Source: Acidobacteriota bacterium (GTDB lineage: Bacteria; Acidobacteriota; Terriglobia; Acidiferrales; UBA7541). Taken from it: 64,000 nucleotides of DNA. Every line of letters starts with the position of its first letter. Within the stretch, counting starts at the first letter, position 1. Location of the stretch: NCBI GenBank assembly GCA_003223215.1, contig QHYH01000115.1:47434-111433 (forward strand), in the 5' to 3' direction. This document shows positions 1 to 9,182 of the stretch, in pieces. The position numbers were made by a program, and so were the translations under genes. Under the pieces are notes generated by a model, which saw only the letters and a list, made by a program, of their open reading frames with translations, did not search any database and was not told the DNA's origin.

Positions 1-1
1 C

Positions 2-610
2 GTCGAATCGCTGGATGACGAGGTGTTGCGCCGCCTGGACAAAGGTCACACGCGGGCGGATTTTCTCGAGGTGACCCGCATCTTTCGTGACTTGGATTTG
101 GTCTTGCACGCGACCTTTGTGCCCTTCACGCCCTGGACGACGCTGGACAGCTACCTCGAATTGCTGCGCGTCTTGCGAGAAAACGATTTGGTCGAAAACG
201 TTGCGCCGATTCAGCTGGCGATTCGTCTGCTGATTCCTCGAGGTTCGCGATTGTTGGAACTCGATGAGATCCGACATTTGGCTGGCCCGTTTGATCCTTC
301 CGCGCTCGTATACCCGTGGAGCAATGCGGATGCGCGTGTTGACGCGCTCGGCGCGGAGATGGAACAAATCGTCTCAGGCGGCGAAAAGCACAAGCTTCCG
401 CGGCAAGCGATCTTCGAGCGCATCTGGAAGGCAGCGCACGAAGCAGCCGGTGTCGAAACGGAGCTTGCCGCGCGGCCCGTTCTCGTGTCGCGCCCGGCAA
501 TCCCGTACCTCAATGAGCCTTGGTACTGTTGAGCTGAGCCAACGCAGGACCAGTTGGTCCGGCTCGCCGAAGCCAAACAGTCTTTGCCACAAACGGAGTC
601 GTTCGTTTGA
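2..610 (+). CDS. CUAEP-tail radical SAM selenoprotein, C-terminal part (TGA at 530-532 read as Sec)
   Basis: This is the C-terminal part of a protein whose beginning lies left of the window; the frame is open from base 2. A conventional reading stops at the TGA at 530-532, giving a tail ending NEPWYC. Reading TGA as selenocysteine gives NEPWYC-U-AEP and 25 more residues up to a TGA at 608-610. CUAEP is the signature tail for which a radical SAM family (CUAEP/CCAEP-tail) is named, as I recall it. A hairpin right after the TGA fits a bacterial SECIS element, and the real stop overlaps the TTG start of the next gene (607), as expected for coupled genes. The radical SAM CxxxCxxC motif is outside the window, so the enzyme class rests on the tail and on the helical C-terminal sequence. 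Substrate is unknown. Confidence 0.82.
530..565 (+). promoter_or_regulatory. Sec UGA codon and bacterial SECIS-like hairpin
   Basis: The TGA at 530-532 is followed by a stem-loop: outer stem GAGCC (536-540) with GGCTC (561-565), a six-base bulge at 541-546, inner stem GGACC (547-551) with GGTCC (556-560), and apical loop AGTT (552-555). Nineteen bases separate the TGA from the apical loop, and a G is the second loop base. Both fit what is known of bacterial SECIS elements read by SelB. The hairpin also encodes part of the protein tail. Confidence 0.75.
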
Positions 611-1944
611 ACCGAGAGCCTGTGTCCTCGACAGCCAATAACACCGCCAAACGCCTGCTGCTCTTCACGGCGAAACTGGGCTACCAGACGCGGAGCTTTG
701 AGGAAGCGGCGCGCAAACTGGGCGTCCAGCTCGTTTACGTCACCGATCGCTGCCACGAACTGGAAGATCCCTGGGGCGATCAAGCCATTCCCGCGCACTT
801 CGAGTCTCCCGAGGAAGCTGCGCACGGGGTGATAGAAAAACTGCGCGGCCAGGAAATGTCGGGAGTGTTGGCGCTCGGAGATCGTCCCGCGGCCGCTGCG
901 GCCTATGCTGCGCGCGCTCTCGGAGTCCCTTATAACCATCCGGCCGCGGTCGAGGCTTGCCGAAGCAAATTACGGATGCGCGAAGTGTTTCGGGACGCGG
1001 GATTGCCTGTGCCGTGGTTTCGCCGTTTTCTCGTCGCCCCACTTCCCGAGCCTTCGCTTGCCGGAATTTTCTTCCCCTGCGTGCTGAAGCCGCTTTCGCT
1101 TTCGGCCAGCCAGGGGGTGATGCGAGCAAATAGCCAGGACGAATTTCTTGCGGCCGCTTCGCGCCTCCGACGGCTGCTCGAATCGGCCGAGATTCGCTCG
1201 ACGCGCGAGCCGTATCTGGATCAGATGATTGTGGAAGGCTATATCCCGGGTAGGGAAGTGGCCGTTGAGGGACTCCTGAGCGACGGCACTTTGCGAATCC
1301 TGGCGATTTTCGACAAGCCCGATCCCCTGGAAGGTCCGTATTTCGAAGAGACGATTTATGTCACGCCGTCACGGCTTCCTCAGTCCGCGCAAAATCAAAT
1401 CGAGAAGTGCGCGGGAGAGGCAACCCGTGCGCTGGGCCTGACTCACGGACCCATTCACGCGGAGTTTAGAATCAATGACGAAGGAATATGGCCCATCGAG
1501 GTCGCGGCGCGCCCCATTGGCGGCCTCTGCGCGCGAGCTTTACGGTTTTGCGCGAGCGAAGCGGAGCCGCCCATGGGGCTCGAGGAATTGCTCCTGCGCC
1601 ACGCCTGCAGGATGCCCGGCAGCGACGCGCCGCGGGAAAGCGAAGCTTCCGGCGTGATGATGATTCCTGTTCCGCACGGCGGCATCGTGGAAAGCGTTAC
1701 GCAAGTGGAATCCGCGCGCGCGACTCACCTTATTACCGACCTGGTCATCACCGCGCGCCTTCATGATTACATTGCGGCGTGGCCGGAAGGCTCGAGCTAT
1801 TTGGGTTTTCTCTTTGCAAGAGGAAACACGCCCGAAGAGGTGGAGCGCTCGATCCGCGAGGCGCACCAGAAATTGCGCTTTGGCATCACGCCGCGTCTGC
1901 CGGTGGAGCACCCCGCGACTCATCGCCTGCCCGTCGGCGGATAA
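607..1944 (+). CDS. ATP-grasp domain protein, probable partner of the selenoprotein
   Basis: This is a 445-residue ATP-grasp enzyme. The N-terminal half (about 15-130) is a Rossmann-like preATP-grasp domain. The grasp follows, with FFPCVLKPL around 155 and the metal-binding stretch HAEFRINDEG then IEVAARPIGG around 285-305. Such enzymes use ATP to activate a carboxylate and join it to an amine or thiol; the substrate here cannot be read from the sequence. The TTG start at 607 overlaps the stop of the upstream selenoprotein, so translation is probably coupled and the two likely act in one pathway. The gene ends one base before the end of the convergent yggX-like gene. It resembles the carbamoyl-phosphate synthase and biotin carboxylase type grasp rather than D-Ala-D-Ala ligase. 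Function beyond the fold is unknown. Confidence 0.8.
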   Translation: MNREPVSSTANNTAKRLLLFTAKLGYQTRSFEEAARKLGVQLVYVTDRCHELEDPWGDQAIPAHFESPEEAAHGVIEKLRGQEMSGVLALGDRPAAAAAYAARALGVPYNHPAAVEACRSKLRMREVFRDAGLPVPWFRRFLVAPLPEPSLAGIFFPCVLKPLSLSASQGVMRANSQDEFLAAASRLRRLLESAEIRSTREPYLDQMIVEGYIPGREVAVEGLLSDGTLRILAIFDKPDPLEGPYFEETIYVTPSRLPQSAQNQIEKCAGEATRALGLTHGPIHAEFRINDEGIWPIEVAARPIGGLCARALRFCASEAEPPMGLEELLLRHACRMPGSDAPRESEASGVMMIPVPHGGIVESVTQVESARATHLITDLVITARLHDYIAAWPEGSSYLGFLFARGNTPEEVERSIREAHQKLRFGITPRLPVEHPATHRLPVGG

Positions 1945-2277
1945 TTATCCTTTGGCTTTGGGGGGGACGTACCCTTCGGGCAATTTCGCGCCTTCCCCGA
2001 AAAAGAACTGCTCCATCTGCTCTCCCATGATTTTTTGCGAGTTGGGGTCCAGCGGATTCAGCCGGTACTCGTTCATGACCATCTTCGAGTATTCGAGCCA
2101 CAGCTTCCAAGCATCTTTCGAAACGTTCTCGTAAACGCGTTTCCCCAGTTCGCCCTGCCACGGGATGCGGTCCAGCCCCGGCAATTCCTTCCCGAACTTC
2201 ACGCATTTCACCATGCGCGTTCCGGGCTTCACCGGCTCGCTGGGTGCCGGCGTTGGGTCGCAGGATTCGTTGGCCAT
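1945..2277 (-). CDS. yggX: Fe(II)-trafficking protein YggX family
   Basis: This is a 110-residue protein matching the YggX family, small cytosolic proteins linked to iron trafficking and protection of Fe-S clusters from oxidation. Residues from about 22 carry the family pattern: MVKCVKFGKELPGLD with the conserved Cys, then PGELGKR-like WQGELGKRVYENVSKDAW, LNPLDP and a C-terminal EGYVPP. The first 21 residues (Pro/Glu-rich) are extra compared with E. coli YggX, so translation might start at Met22. It is a single gene, convergent with the ATP-grasp gene. The upstream 150 bases hold an AT-rich tract likely to contain its promoter. Confidence 0.88.
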   Translation of the reverse strand: MANESCDPTPAPSEPVKPGTRMVKCVKFGKELPGLDRIPWQGELGKRVYENVSKDAWKLWLEYSKMVMNEYRLNPLDPNSQKIMGEQMEQFFFGEGAKLPEGYVPPKAKG

Positions 2278-2430
2278 GCGGTTCTCCTGTCTGTTTCGGT
2301 CTTTTTTACCTTACTGCAAGTTAGGGTAAAATCCTAGCCGTACGGACAAAATCTCGGTCCCATCTGCGCAAACTTTTTTTGAGACTGTGCCTCACTTCGC
2401 TGCATCTAGAAAGAACCGGAGGTAATCGGC

Positions 2431-3042
2431 TTGCCCAAAATAACCACCCTGTTTTGGGACATCGGCGGCGTCATCCTGACCAACGGCTGGGACCGCGGAT
2501 CGCGGAAAGAGGCTGCCGCCACGTTTCACTTGGACTGGGAAGAATTCCAGGACCGGCACGACCTCTCTTTTCCGGCCTTCGATTGCGGCCAAATCACCCT
2601 CAATGAATATCTCGACCGCACGCTCTTCTATCGCCCCCGCCCGTTCTCGCGCGAAGAATTCACCGCCTTCATGTTTGCGCAATCCAAGGAATATCCGGAT
2701 ACGCGAGCGGTTCTGGACAAGGTGACGAAGACGCAAAAATACTTTGTCGGCGCCATCAACAATGAGCCACTGGAGCTCAATCAGTACCGCATCGAGGCTT
2801 TCGATCTTCGAAGAAACTTCCTGGTTTTTTTCAGCTCTTGCTATGTGCATTCGCGCAAGCCCGAAGAAACCATTTTTCGCGTGGCGCTGGAAGTCACGCA
2901 GCGCCCGCCCGAGCAATGCCTTTTCATTGACGACCGCCCCTTGAATCTGGAAAGGCCTGGAAAACTCGGCATGAACACGATCCTTCACCAGGGCGCGGAA
3001 CAATTGCGGTTGCAACTTGGAAAATATGGGGTTGAGGTATAG
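2431..3042 (+). CDS. HAD-superfamily phosphatase, YihX-like
   Basis: This is a 203-residue haloacid dehalogenase family protein. Motif I is FWDIGGVI (residues 8-15), giving the nucleophile Asp with Gly at +2, the variant seen in YihX-type sugar phosphatases. A Lys in HSRKPEETIF (about 143-152) fits motif III, and CLFIDDRPLNLE (about 165) is motif IV with paired Asp. The start is a TTG at 2431 behind a CGGAGG ribosome site about 10 bases upstream. YihX hydrolyses alpha-glucose-1-phosphate, and the position just before zwf and glk makes a hexose-phosphate substrate plausible, but that is inference. Confidence 0.8.
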   Translation: MPKITTLFWDIGGVILTNGWDRGSRKEAAATFHLDWEEFQDRHDLSFPAFDCGQITLNEYLDRTLFYRPRPFSREEFTAFMFAQSKEYPDTRAVLDKVTKTQKYFVGAINNEPLELNQYRIEAFDLRRNFLVFFSSCYVHSRKPEETIFRVALEVTQRPPEQCLFIDDRPLNLERPGKLGMNTILHQGAEQLRLQLGKYGVEV

Positions 3043-3096
3043 TTTGGAGCGTCGCGCAATCTGACCGAACGGGACACAACCACGAAGGAGACAGGG

Positions 3097-4620
3097 ATGG
3101 CCGGGGAGACAAATCGTTCCGGGTCGGTGTACGGCGGGGTAGCCGAACCCTGCGCGGTGATTCTGTTTGGCGCCTCGGGCGACCTCGCCAAGCGCAAGGT
3201 CATTCCCGCGATGTACGATCTGGCCACCCACAATGCTCTTGGCCCGCGCTACGCCATCGTCGGGTTCGCCCGCACGGCTATGAAGGAGGATTTGTTCCGC
3301 GCCGGTTTGGGCGAAGCCGCCAAAACGATTTCCGACGTGGGACCGATTGACCCCAAGCAGTGGGATGCCTTTGCTTCGAACCTCTATTACTGCTCGGGCG
3401 ATTACGGCAATTCGGAAGCCTTTACCCAATTGGCCAAGCGGTTGACCGAGTTGGAGGCCGCCAAGAGTCTCGGCGGCAACCGCTTGTTTTACCTTTCGAC
3501 GCCGCCGGAGGTTTATCCGGCCATCGTGGAACAACTGGGCCGCGCCGGGCTGGCGCATCCCCCTTCGCCCAATTCCTGGGTGCGCATCATCATTGAGAAA
3601 CCGTTTGGACGCGACTTGGCTTCCGCCAAGGCGCTCAATGAGATTGTCCTCAACGTGTTTGATGAGAGGCAGGTTTATCGTATCGACCATTATTTGGGAA
3701 AAGACACGGTCCAAAACCTGCTCGTGCTGCGCTTTGGCAACGGCATTTTTGAGCCGCTCTGGAACCGCAATTACGTGGACCATGTGCAAATCACCGCGTC
3801 GGAAACGCTGGGCGTTGAGCGCCGCGGCGGTTTTTATGAAACTGCCGGGGCGCTGCGCGACATGATTCAGAGTCACGTTCTGCAACTGACTTCTCTCGTG
3901 GCCGTCGAACCTCCCGCTGCCTTCGATGCCACTGCGGTGCGAAATGAAAAATTGAAGGTGCTGCAGTCGATCCGCCCGTTCAACCTGGAAATGGTGGCGC
4001 GGTCGGTCGTTCGCGGCCAATATGCTCCCGGGAAACTCGGCGACAAGCCCGTCCCAGGCTATCGGGAGGAACCCGGAGTGAATCCGGCTTCGAAGACGGA
4101 AACCTTCGTCGCGGGAAAACTGCTCATCGACAATTGGCGCTGGGCCGGGGTGCCGTTTTACATTCGCACGGGCAAGCGTCTTGCAAAACGCAGCACGGAA
4201 ATCATGATCCAGTTTCACTGCGCTCCGCACATCGTATTTCGCGAGCGCGAGGTGCAGCCCAATCGCTTGGTCCTGAATATCCAGCCAGACGAAGGGATTT
4301 CGATCAGCTTTGGCGCGAAGCGCCCGGGCACGGAAATGAGCATCGGAAATGTCACCATGGATTTCAGCTACCGCGAGGGCTTTGGCGACACCACGCGCAG
4401 CGCCTACGCCACGCTGCTAAGCGACTGCGTTCGCGGCGACGCTACGCTTTTCGATCGCGGCGACAGCGTCGAGGCCGCGTGGTCACTGGTGGATCCCATC
4501 CTCGACGTCTGGAGTGCGGCCCGGACCGCGACCGTGCCTCAGTATGCGGCAGGCAGTTGGGGCCCGCGCGACGGCGAGCTTCTGCTCGAACGCGATGGCC
4601 GCCGGTGGTATAACCCGTAG
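3097..4620 (+). CDS. zwf: Glucose-6-phosphate 1-dehydrogenase
   Basis: This 507-residue enzyme oxidises glucose-6-phosphate to 6-phosphogluconolactone with NADP+, the entry step of the oxidative pentose phosphate and Entner-Doudoroff routes. The coenzyme motif GASGDLAKRKV is at residues 25-35. The active-site motif RIDHYLGKDTVQN, with its substrate-binding His and Lys, is at about 195-207. The C-terminal domain is complete and length is normal. The ATG at 3097 follows an AAGGAGACAG ribosome site. Followed 65 bases later by glk on the same strand, so the two probably share a transcript. Confidence 0.96.
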   Translation: MAGETNRSGSVYGGVAEPCAVILFGASGDLAKRKVIPAMYDLATHNALGPRYAIVGFARTAMKEDLFRAGLGEAAKTISDVGPIDPKQWDAFASNLYYCSGDYGNSEAFTQLAKRLTELEAAKSLGGNRLFYLSTPPEVYPAIVEQLGRAGLAHPPSPNSWVRIIIEKPFGRDLASAKALNEIVLNVFDERQVYRIDHYLGKDTVQNLLVLRFGNGIFEPLWNRNYVDHVQITASETLGVERRGGFYETAGALRDMIQSHVLQLTSLVAVEPPAAFDATAVRNEKLKVLQSIRPFNLEMVARSVVRGQYAPGKLGDKPVPGYREEPGVNPASKTETFVAGKLLIDNWRWAGVPFYIRTGKRLAKRSTEIMIQFHCAPHIVFREREVQPNRLVLNIQPDEGISISFGAKRPGTEMSIGNVTMDFSYREGFGDTTRSAYATLLSDCVRGDATLFDRGDSVEAAWSLVDPILDVWSAARTATVPQYAAGSWGPRDGELLLERDGRRWYNP

Positions 4621-4685
4621 TGCTATAGCCGTGAGTTGCAAAATTCGTTGAACCGATTTAAAAGAGGGGATTACAAGGGGGATCG

Positions 4686-5669
4686 GTGATCCTTGCGGGA
4701 GATGTGGGCGGCACCAAATGTAACTTGGCGCTATTTTCCGAAAAGGATGGAAACCTGACGCCGGTTTTTCGCCACCGCTTTGCCAGCAAGGAATTTGCGC
4801 AGTTCGATTTGATCGTCAAGCAATTTTCCAGCCAGGCTGCGGATCATCTCGGCAGCGAGCGAATTAACGCTGCCGGATTTGGCATCGCCGGTCCGGTCAT
4901 CAACGGCCGCGTGCGCGCCACGAACCTCCCCTGGATCGTGGAAACCGAAACGCTCATCAAGGAGCTGAACGTTCCGCACGTTGTGCTCCTCAATGACCTC
5001 GGCGCGTGGGGGCATAGCCTCGAGCATCTTGCCCCGGAAGATTTCTGCGTTTTGAATCCTGGCAAGCCCGAGACCGGCGGCACACGCGCGTTGCTTGCCG
5101 CGGGCACGGGTTTGGGAGAGTCCATTCTCTTTTGGGATACCGGCCGGTACCGCGTGGTGCCTTCCGAAGGAGGGCACTCCGATTTTGCTCCCCACACGGA
5201 GCAGCAGATTGAATTGCTCCGCTTCATGCGCCGCCGTTATCCCCAGGTGAGTTGGGAGCTGATCCTCTCAGGCAGAGGTTTCCGCACCATTCACGAGTTT
5301 CTGGCTCCTAAAGTGCTGCACGCTTCGTTTGAGGACCCCGACGCGGATCCCGCTCCGGAAATTACCCGGCGCGGTTTGGACAAATCCTGCCGCGTGTGTT
5401 CGGACACCGTCGATTTGTGGACCGCCATCTATGGCGCCGAGGCCGGAAATCTCGCGCTGAAAGTCTTGGCGCTGGGCGGCGTCTATGTTGCCGGCGGCAT
5501 CGCCGTCAAAATCCTTGAGAAAATGAAAGATGGCACGTTTTTCCACGCCTTCAAAGACAAATGGAAATTCGAGGGGCTCCTCAGCAACATCCCCGTCTCG
5601 ATCATCTTGAATGAGTCCGCCCCGCTGCTGGGCGCCGCCTACGAAGCCCTGGCTGCCGTCGACAGATAG
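4686..5669 (+). CDS. glk: Glucokinase (Glk family)
   Basis: This 327-residue cytosolic kinase phosphorylates glucose at C6. The N-terminal phosphate motif LAGDVGGTKCNLALF (residues 3-17) and RATNLPW, LLNDLGAWG and AAGTGLGES around 90-145 are typical of the bacterial glucokinase family rather than of ROK kinases. GTG at 4686 is the start, behind an AAGGGGG ribosome site. With the upstream zwf and the downstream gluconokinase it forms a glucose and gluconate catabolic group. Confidence 0.92.
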   Translation: MILAGDVGGTKCNLALFSEKDGNLTPVFRHRFASKEFAQFDLIVKQFSSQAADHLGSERINAAGFGIAGPVINGRVRATNLPWIVETETLIKELNVPHVVLLNDLGAWGHSLEHLAPEDFCVLNPGKPETGGTRALLAAGTGLGESILFWDTGRYRVVPSEGGHSDFAPHTEQQIELLRFMRRRYPQVSWELILSGRGFRTIHEFLAPKVLHASFEDPDADPAPEITRRGLDKSCRVCSDTVDLWTAIYGAEAGNLALKVLALGGVYVAGGIAVKILEKMKDGTFFHAFKDKWKFEGLLSNIPVSIILNESAPLLGAAYEALAAVDR

Positions 5670-5817
5670 TCGGAAGCTCGCTCGCGCTGGTTCTCCGTGA
5701 TCGGCGAGGTGTCATCCTTCCCCACCATTCTTTGGTAAGCTAAGAGGGACGCAATTCCTCTAGAAAGGCCTTGCCGGAAGTCTCCGCGATTTTGAGAGAC
5801 AGGCCAAGGAGCAAACC

Positions 5818-7311
5818 ATGAGCAGTGCGGTAACCACCCAAGTCCCCGAGCTTGAGAATTATGTGAACGGCGCGTGGCGGCGAGCCACGGCTTCGGATTA
5901 CGCTGAGGTCATGAATCCCGCAACGGGCGAGCTGCTGGCGCGTACACCTCTTGCCAGCTCGGCCGATGTTGATGCCGCCGTTCAGGCTGCGGCCGCTGCT
6001 TTTCCCGCATGGCGCCGCACACCGCCGGGCGAGCGCATTCAATACCTCTTCAAGCTAAAAAACCTTCTCGAAGAAAATATCGACGAACTCTCGCGCATTA
6101 TCACGACCGAAAATGGAAAGACCTTCGTTGAAGCCAAAGCGGAGATGCGCCGCGGCATCGAGAACGTCGAAGTGGCTTGCGGCATCCCCATGATGATGCA
6201 GGGCCATGTACTGGAAGACGTAACGCCGGGCGTGGACGAAATCCAGATCCGCCAGCCGCTGGGTGTGGTCGCGGCCATCACGCCCTTCAATTTCCCGGCG
6301 ATGATCGTTTATTGGTTTCTGCCGTACGCGATCGCTTGCGGCAACACGTTCATCCTCAAGCCTTCCGAGCGCGTCCCGCTTTCGATGCGGCGCGCGTTCG
6401 AATTGCTCGAGAAAACCGGCCTGCCCAAGGGCGTGGTGAATCTGGTTAATGGCGGGGGCGAGGTGGTCAACGCGCTTTGCGATCATCCGCAGGTACGCGC
6501 CATCAGTTTCGTCGGCTCGACGCCGGTGGCCAGGCATGTGTACGGGCGCGCCGCGGCCAGCGGCAAGCGCATGCAGTGCCAGGGCGGCGCAAAGAATCAC
6601 GTCATCGTCCTGCCCGATGCCGACATGGAGCTGGCGACGCAAATCATCAGCGACAGCGCTTTCGGCTGCGCGGGCCAGCGCTGTCTCGCCGTTTCCGTAG
6701 CGGTCACGATCGGCGAAGCGCAAAAGACGTTTCGCGATTCCATCGCCGAAGCCGCTTCGAAAATTAAGGTCGGGAACGGTCTCGACGCCGGCGTGCAGAT
6801 GGGGCCGGTCATCAGCAAAGAAAGTAAGAGACGCGTCGAAAGTCTCATCAACGCCGGTGTCGGGGAAGGTGCCAAGCCCATTCTGGATGGACGCGGCACG
6901 AGAATTCTCAAATATGAGGCAGGAAATTTCCTGACCCCCACGATTCTTGATGGTCTCCCTTCCACCAGCCAGCTTGCGCACACGGAAATTTTTGGCCCGG
7001 TGCTCAGCTTGATTCATGCCAATTCCGCGGACGAAGCCATGGAATTCCTCCGTCGCAGCCCGTACGGAAATCAAGCTTCGCTCTTTACCACTAGCGGGTC
7101 TGCTGCGCGCAAATTTCGTTACGAGGCGCCCGCAGGTAACATCGGCATTAACATCGGTGTTGCCGCGCCGATGGCGTATTTCCCGTTCAGCGGCTGGAAG
7201 GAAAGTTTCTTCGGTATTCTTCACGGTCAGGGACGTGATGCCGTGGAATTCTTCACCGAGTCGAAAATCGTGATCGAACGCTGGTCGCGCCAGGAAACTC
7301 GCAAATTCTGA
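5818..7311 (+). CDS. mmsA: CoA-acylating methylmalonate-semialdehyde dehydrogenase
   Basis: This is a 497-residue aldehyde dehydrogenase of the MmsA/IolA type, which converts methylmalonate- or malonate-semialdehyde with NAD+ and CoA to propionyl- or acetyl-CoA in valine and myo-inositol breakdown. The nucleophile Cys is in [13 protein letters not shown] (about residue 288). The [14 protein letters not shown] segment before it and the C-terminal [12 protein letters not shown] are diagnostic of the family. ATG at 5818 follows an AAGGAGCAAACC ribosome site. No other valine or inositol genes are nearby. Confidence 0.93.
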   Translation: MSSAVTTQVPELENYVNGAWRRATASDYAEVMNPATGELLARTPLASSADVDAAVQAAAAAFPAWRRTPPGERIQYLFKLKNLLEENIDELSRIITTENGKTFVEAKAEMRRGIENVEVACGIPMMMQGHVLEDVTPGVDEIQIRQPLGVVAAITPFNFPAMIVYWFLPYAIACGNTFILKPSERVPLSMRRAFELLEKTGLPKGVVNLVNGGGEVVNALCDHPQVRAISFVGSTPVARHVYGRAAASGKRMQCQGGAKNHVIVLPDADMELATQIISDSAFGCAGQRCLAVSVAVTIGEAQKTFRDSIAEAASKIKVGNGLDAGVQMGPVISKESKRRVESLINAGVGEGAKPILDGRGTRILKYEAGNFLTPTILDGLPSTSQLAHTEIFGPVLSLIHANSADEAMEFLRRSPYGNQASLFTTSGSAARKFRYEAPAGNIGINIGVAAPMAYFPFSGWKESFFGILHGQGRDAVEFFTESKIVIERWSRQETRKF

Positions 7312-7460
7312 GAGCGAGCTTGGCTTGTCCTCCGTTGTCGATGGACTCCGTTAGGTGGTCAGCGCGAGCGGAGCGAGGAATTTGCTTTGATGCTGTGCCG
7401 TGAATCGCATCCTTTGAACGGTTTGACCTTGCACCATGCAACTCGTGGAATCTCACGACG

Positions 7461-8594
7461 ATGACGACAAAACCTCTCCACCTTGACATGCACAAGCAGA
7501 TTGAATGCGCCGAGACGCTTGCATCGCGGTTCTATACCGACCCCGCGATTCTGGACATTGAGAAATCGCGCATTTTCCAGCGCACCTGGCAACTCGTTGG
7601 CACGCTCGATCATCCCTGCGGCGAAATGAATGGTAGCCATCGCACCATTTCCGACCCGGAAAGCTTTTTCACCACGGAGGTCGTCGGCGAACCGGTCATC
7701 GTCGTGCGTGACAAGCAGGGCCAGTTACGCGCTTTCAGCAACGTTTGCCGCCATCGCGCCGGACCGATTGCGCTCGGCAGCGGTTGCAAGAACGTCCTGC
7801 GCTGCCAGTATCACGGCTGGACCTATACCCTCGATGGCCGCCTGATTGGCACTCCGGACGTCGATGGCGTCGAGTTCTTCGACCGCAGCTCCATGGGCAT
7901 GGTCCCGCTGCGTTGCGAAACCTGGGGCCAGTTCATTTTTGTGAACTTCGATCTCCAGGCCGAGCCGCTTGCCGCGTACCTGGGAGAAATTCCCGAGCAG
8001 GCGCGTGGCTTCCAATTCGCGGGCCTGGAGTTCGGCGAGCGCCGCGACTATGTGATTGACTGTAACTGGAAGGTGTACGTCGACAACTATCTCGAGGGCT
8101 ACCACATTCCCATCGCCCATCCCGGCTTGATGAAAGAAATTGATTACGCGCAGTACCGCACGGACACGTTCCGCTATTCTTCGCAGCAGTTCGCGCCGAT
8201 TCGCGCGATGAAACCGGACGACGCTCGAGAACGCCTCTACGCACCCGGCTCCGGCCTCAAGGAGGCGCTGTACTTCTGGATTTTCCCGAATCTGATGCTC
8301 AACATTTATCCGGATAACATTTCCACCAATGTGATCGTGCCGCTCTCGCACGAAAAAACGCTCACCATCTTTGAATGGTTTTTTCACGATGTGGCTTCAC
8401 AGAAAAGCCGCGAGCGTATCGAGCGCGCCGTGTCCTTCAGCGACGAAGTGCAACGGGAAGACATTCTGCTTTGCACAAACGTGCAGAAAGGCCTGGGTTC
8501 TTCGACCTACGAGCGCGGGCGGTACGCGGTGAAACGGGAAAACGGTGTGCACCACTTCCACCTGCTGCTCGACGAGTTCCTCGCTCGGCCTTAG
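7461..8594 (+). CDS. Rieske-type aromatic ring-hydroxylating oxygenase, alpha subunit
   Basis: This is a 377-residue non-haem iron oxygenase. The Rieske [2Fe-2S] ligands are Cys96-x-His98 (VCRHRAG) and Cys115-x2-His118 (CQYHGWTY). The C-terminal SRPBCC domain carries the mononuclear iron region NWKVYVDNYLEGYHIPIAHPG around 203-223 with two His. Family members hydroxylate or demethylate aromatic or quaternary-amine substrates. No ferredoxin or reductase partner is adjacent, so the substrate is not determined. The ATG at 7461 has only a weak ribosome site. Confidence 0.9.
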   Translation: MTTKPLHLDMHKQIECAETLASRFYTDPAILDIEKSRIFQRTWQLVGTLDHPCGEMNGSHRTISDPESFFTTEVVGEPVIVVRDKQGQLRAFSNVCRHRAGPIALGSGCKNVLRCQYHGWTYTLDGRLIGTPDVDGVEFFDRSSMGMVPLRCETWGQFIFVNFDLQAEPLAAYLGEIPEQARGFQFAGLEFGERRDYVIDCNWKVYVDNYLEGYHIPIAHPGLMKEIDYAQYRTDTFRYSSQQFAPIRAMKPDDARERLYAPGSGLKEALYFWIFPNLMLNIYPDNISTNVIVPLSHEKTLTIFEWFFHDVASQKSRERIERAVSFSDEVQREDILLCTNVQKGLGSSTYERGRYAVKRENGVHHFHLLLDEFLARP

Positions 8595-8612
8595 CCAGCC
8601 GCGGATGCTGTC

Positions 8613-9104
8613 GTGATTGTGCTTTTGATGGGTCCTGCCGGATCGGGAAAGACCACAGTCGGGATACTGCTCGCGAAACAACTCTCCTGGGAGTTTGCCG
8701 ACGCCGACGATTTTCATTCGCCCGCGAACAAGGAGAAAATGTCTCGCGGTGTCGGGCTGAGTGACGAAGATCGCATTCCATGGCTACAAACCATCCGCAA
8801 GGCGATGGAGCGATGGCTGGCCGAGCGGCGAAGTGTCGTTCTGGGTTGCTCGGCGCTGAAGCGCAGCTACCGCGAACAACTTGGGGTTCAGGCAAACGCA
8901 AAAGACATCAAGGTGGTCTATCTTAAAGGCACCTACGATCTTTTGCTCGAACGCTTGCGCGCCCGACAAGGACACTACGCGACCGAGGGGCTTCTCTCGA
9001 GCCAGCTTGCCGACCTTGAAGAACCAACCGACGCCCTCATCATTGACGTGTCTATCTCGCCAGAGGAAATCGTCGCCGAAATTCGCAAGCAATTGTGCGT
9101 GTAG
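8613..9104 (+). CDS. gntK: Gluconokinase
   Basis: This 163-residue P-loop kinase phosphorylates gluconate to 6-phosphogluconate. Walker A is GPAGSGKTT (residues 7-15). ADADDFHSPANKEKMSRGVGLSDEDRIPWL (30-59) and CSALKRSYRE (about 78-87) are typical of GntK and shikimate-kinase-like gluconokinases. A GTG at 8613 is the start, 18 bases after the Rieske oxygenase stop, so it is probably co-transcribed with it. Length is normal for the family. Confidence 0.92.
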   Translation: MIVLLMGPAGSGKTTVGILLAKQLSWEFADADDFHSPANKEKMSRGVGLSDEDRIPWLQTIRKAMERWLAERRSVVLGCSALKRSYREQLGVQANAKDIKVVYLKGTYDLLLERLRARQGHYATEGLLSSQLADLEEPTDALIIDVSISPEEIVAEIRKQLCV

Positions 9105-9182
9105 GCGATCGCGCAAAAAGACCGTCCCGGAGACTTCCGCCTTTCTTCGCAACAGCGGATAACGGACAGCTTTAGAACTCTG

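Noticed and set aside
2392..4230. 612-codon open frame on the minus strand
   Set aside because: It is antisense to the HAD gene and most of zwf, whose family matches are clear. It has no motif of its own and is a by-product of GC-rich codon use.
6055..7224. 389-codon open frame on the minus strand
   Set aside because: Antisense to mmsA; His/Arg-rich composition without motifs.
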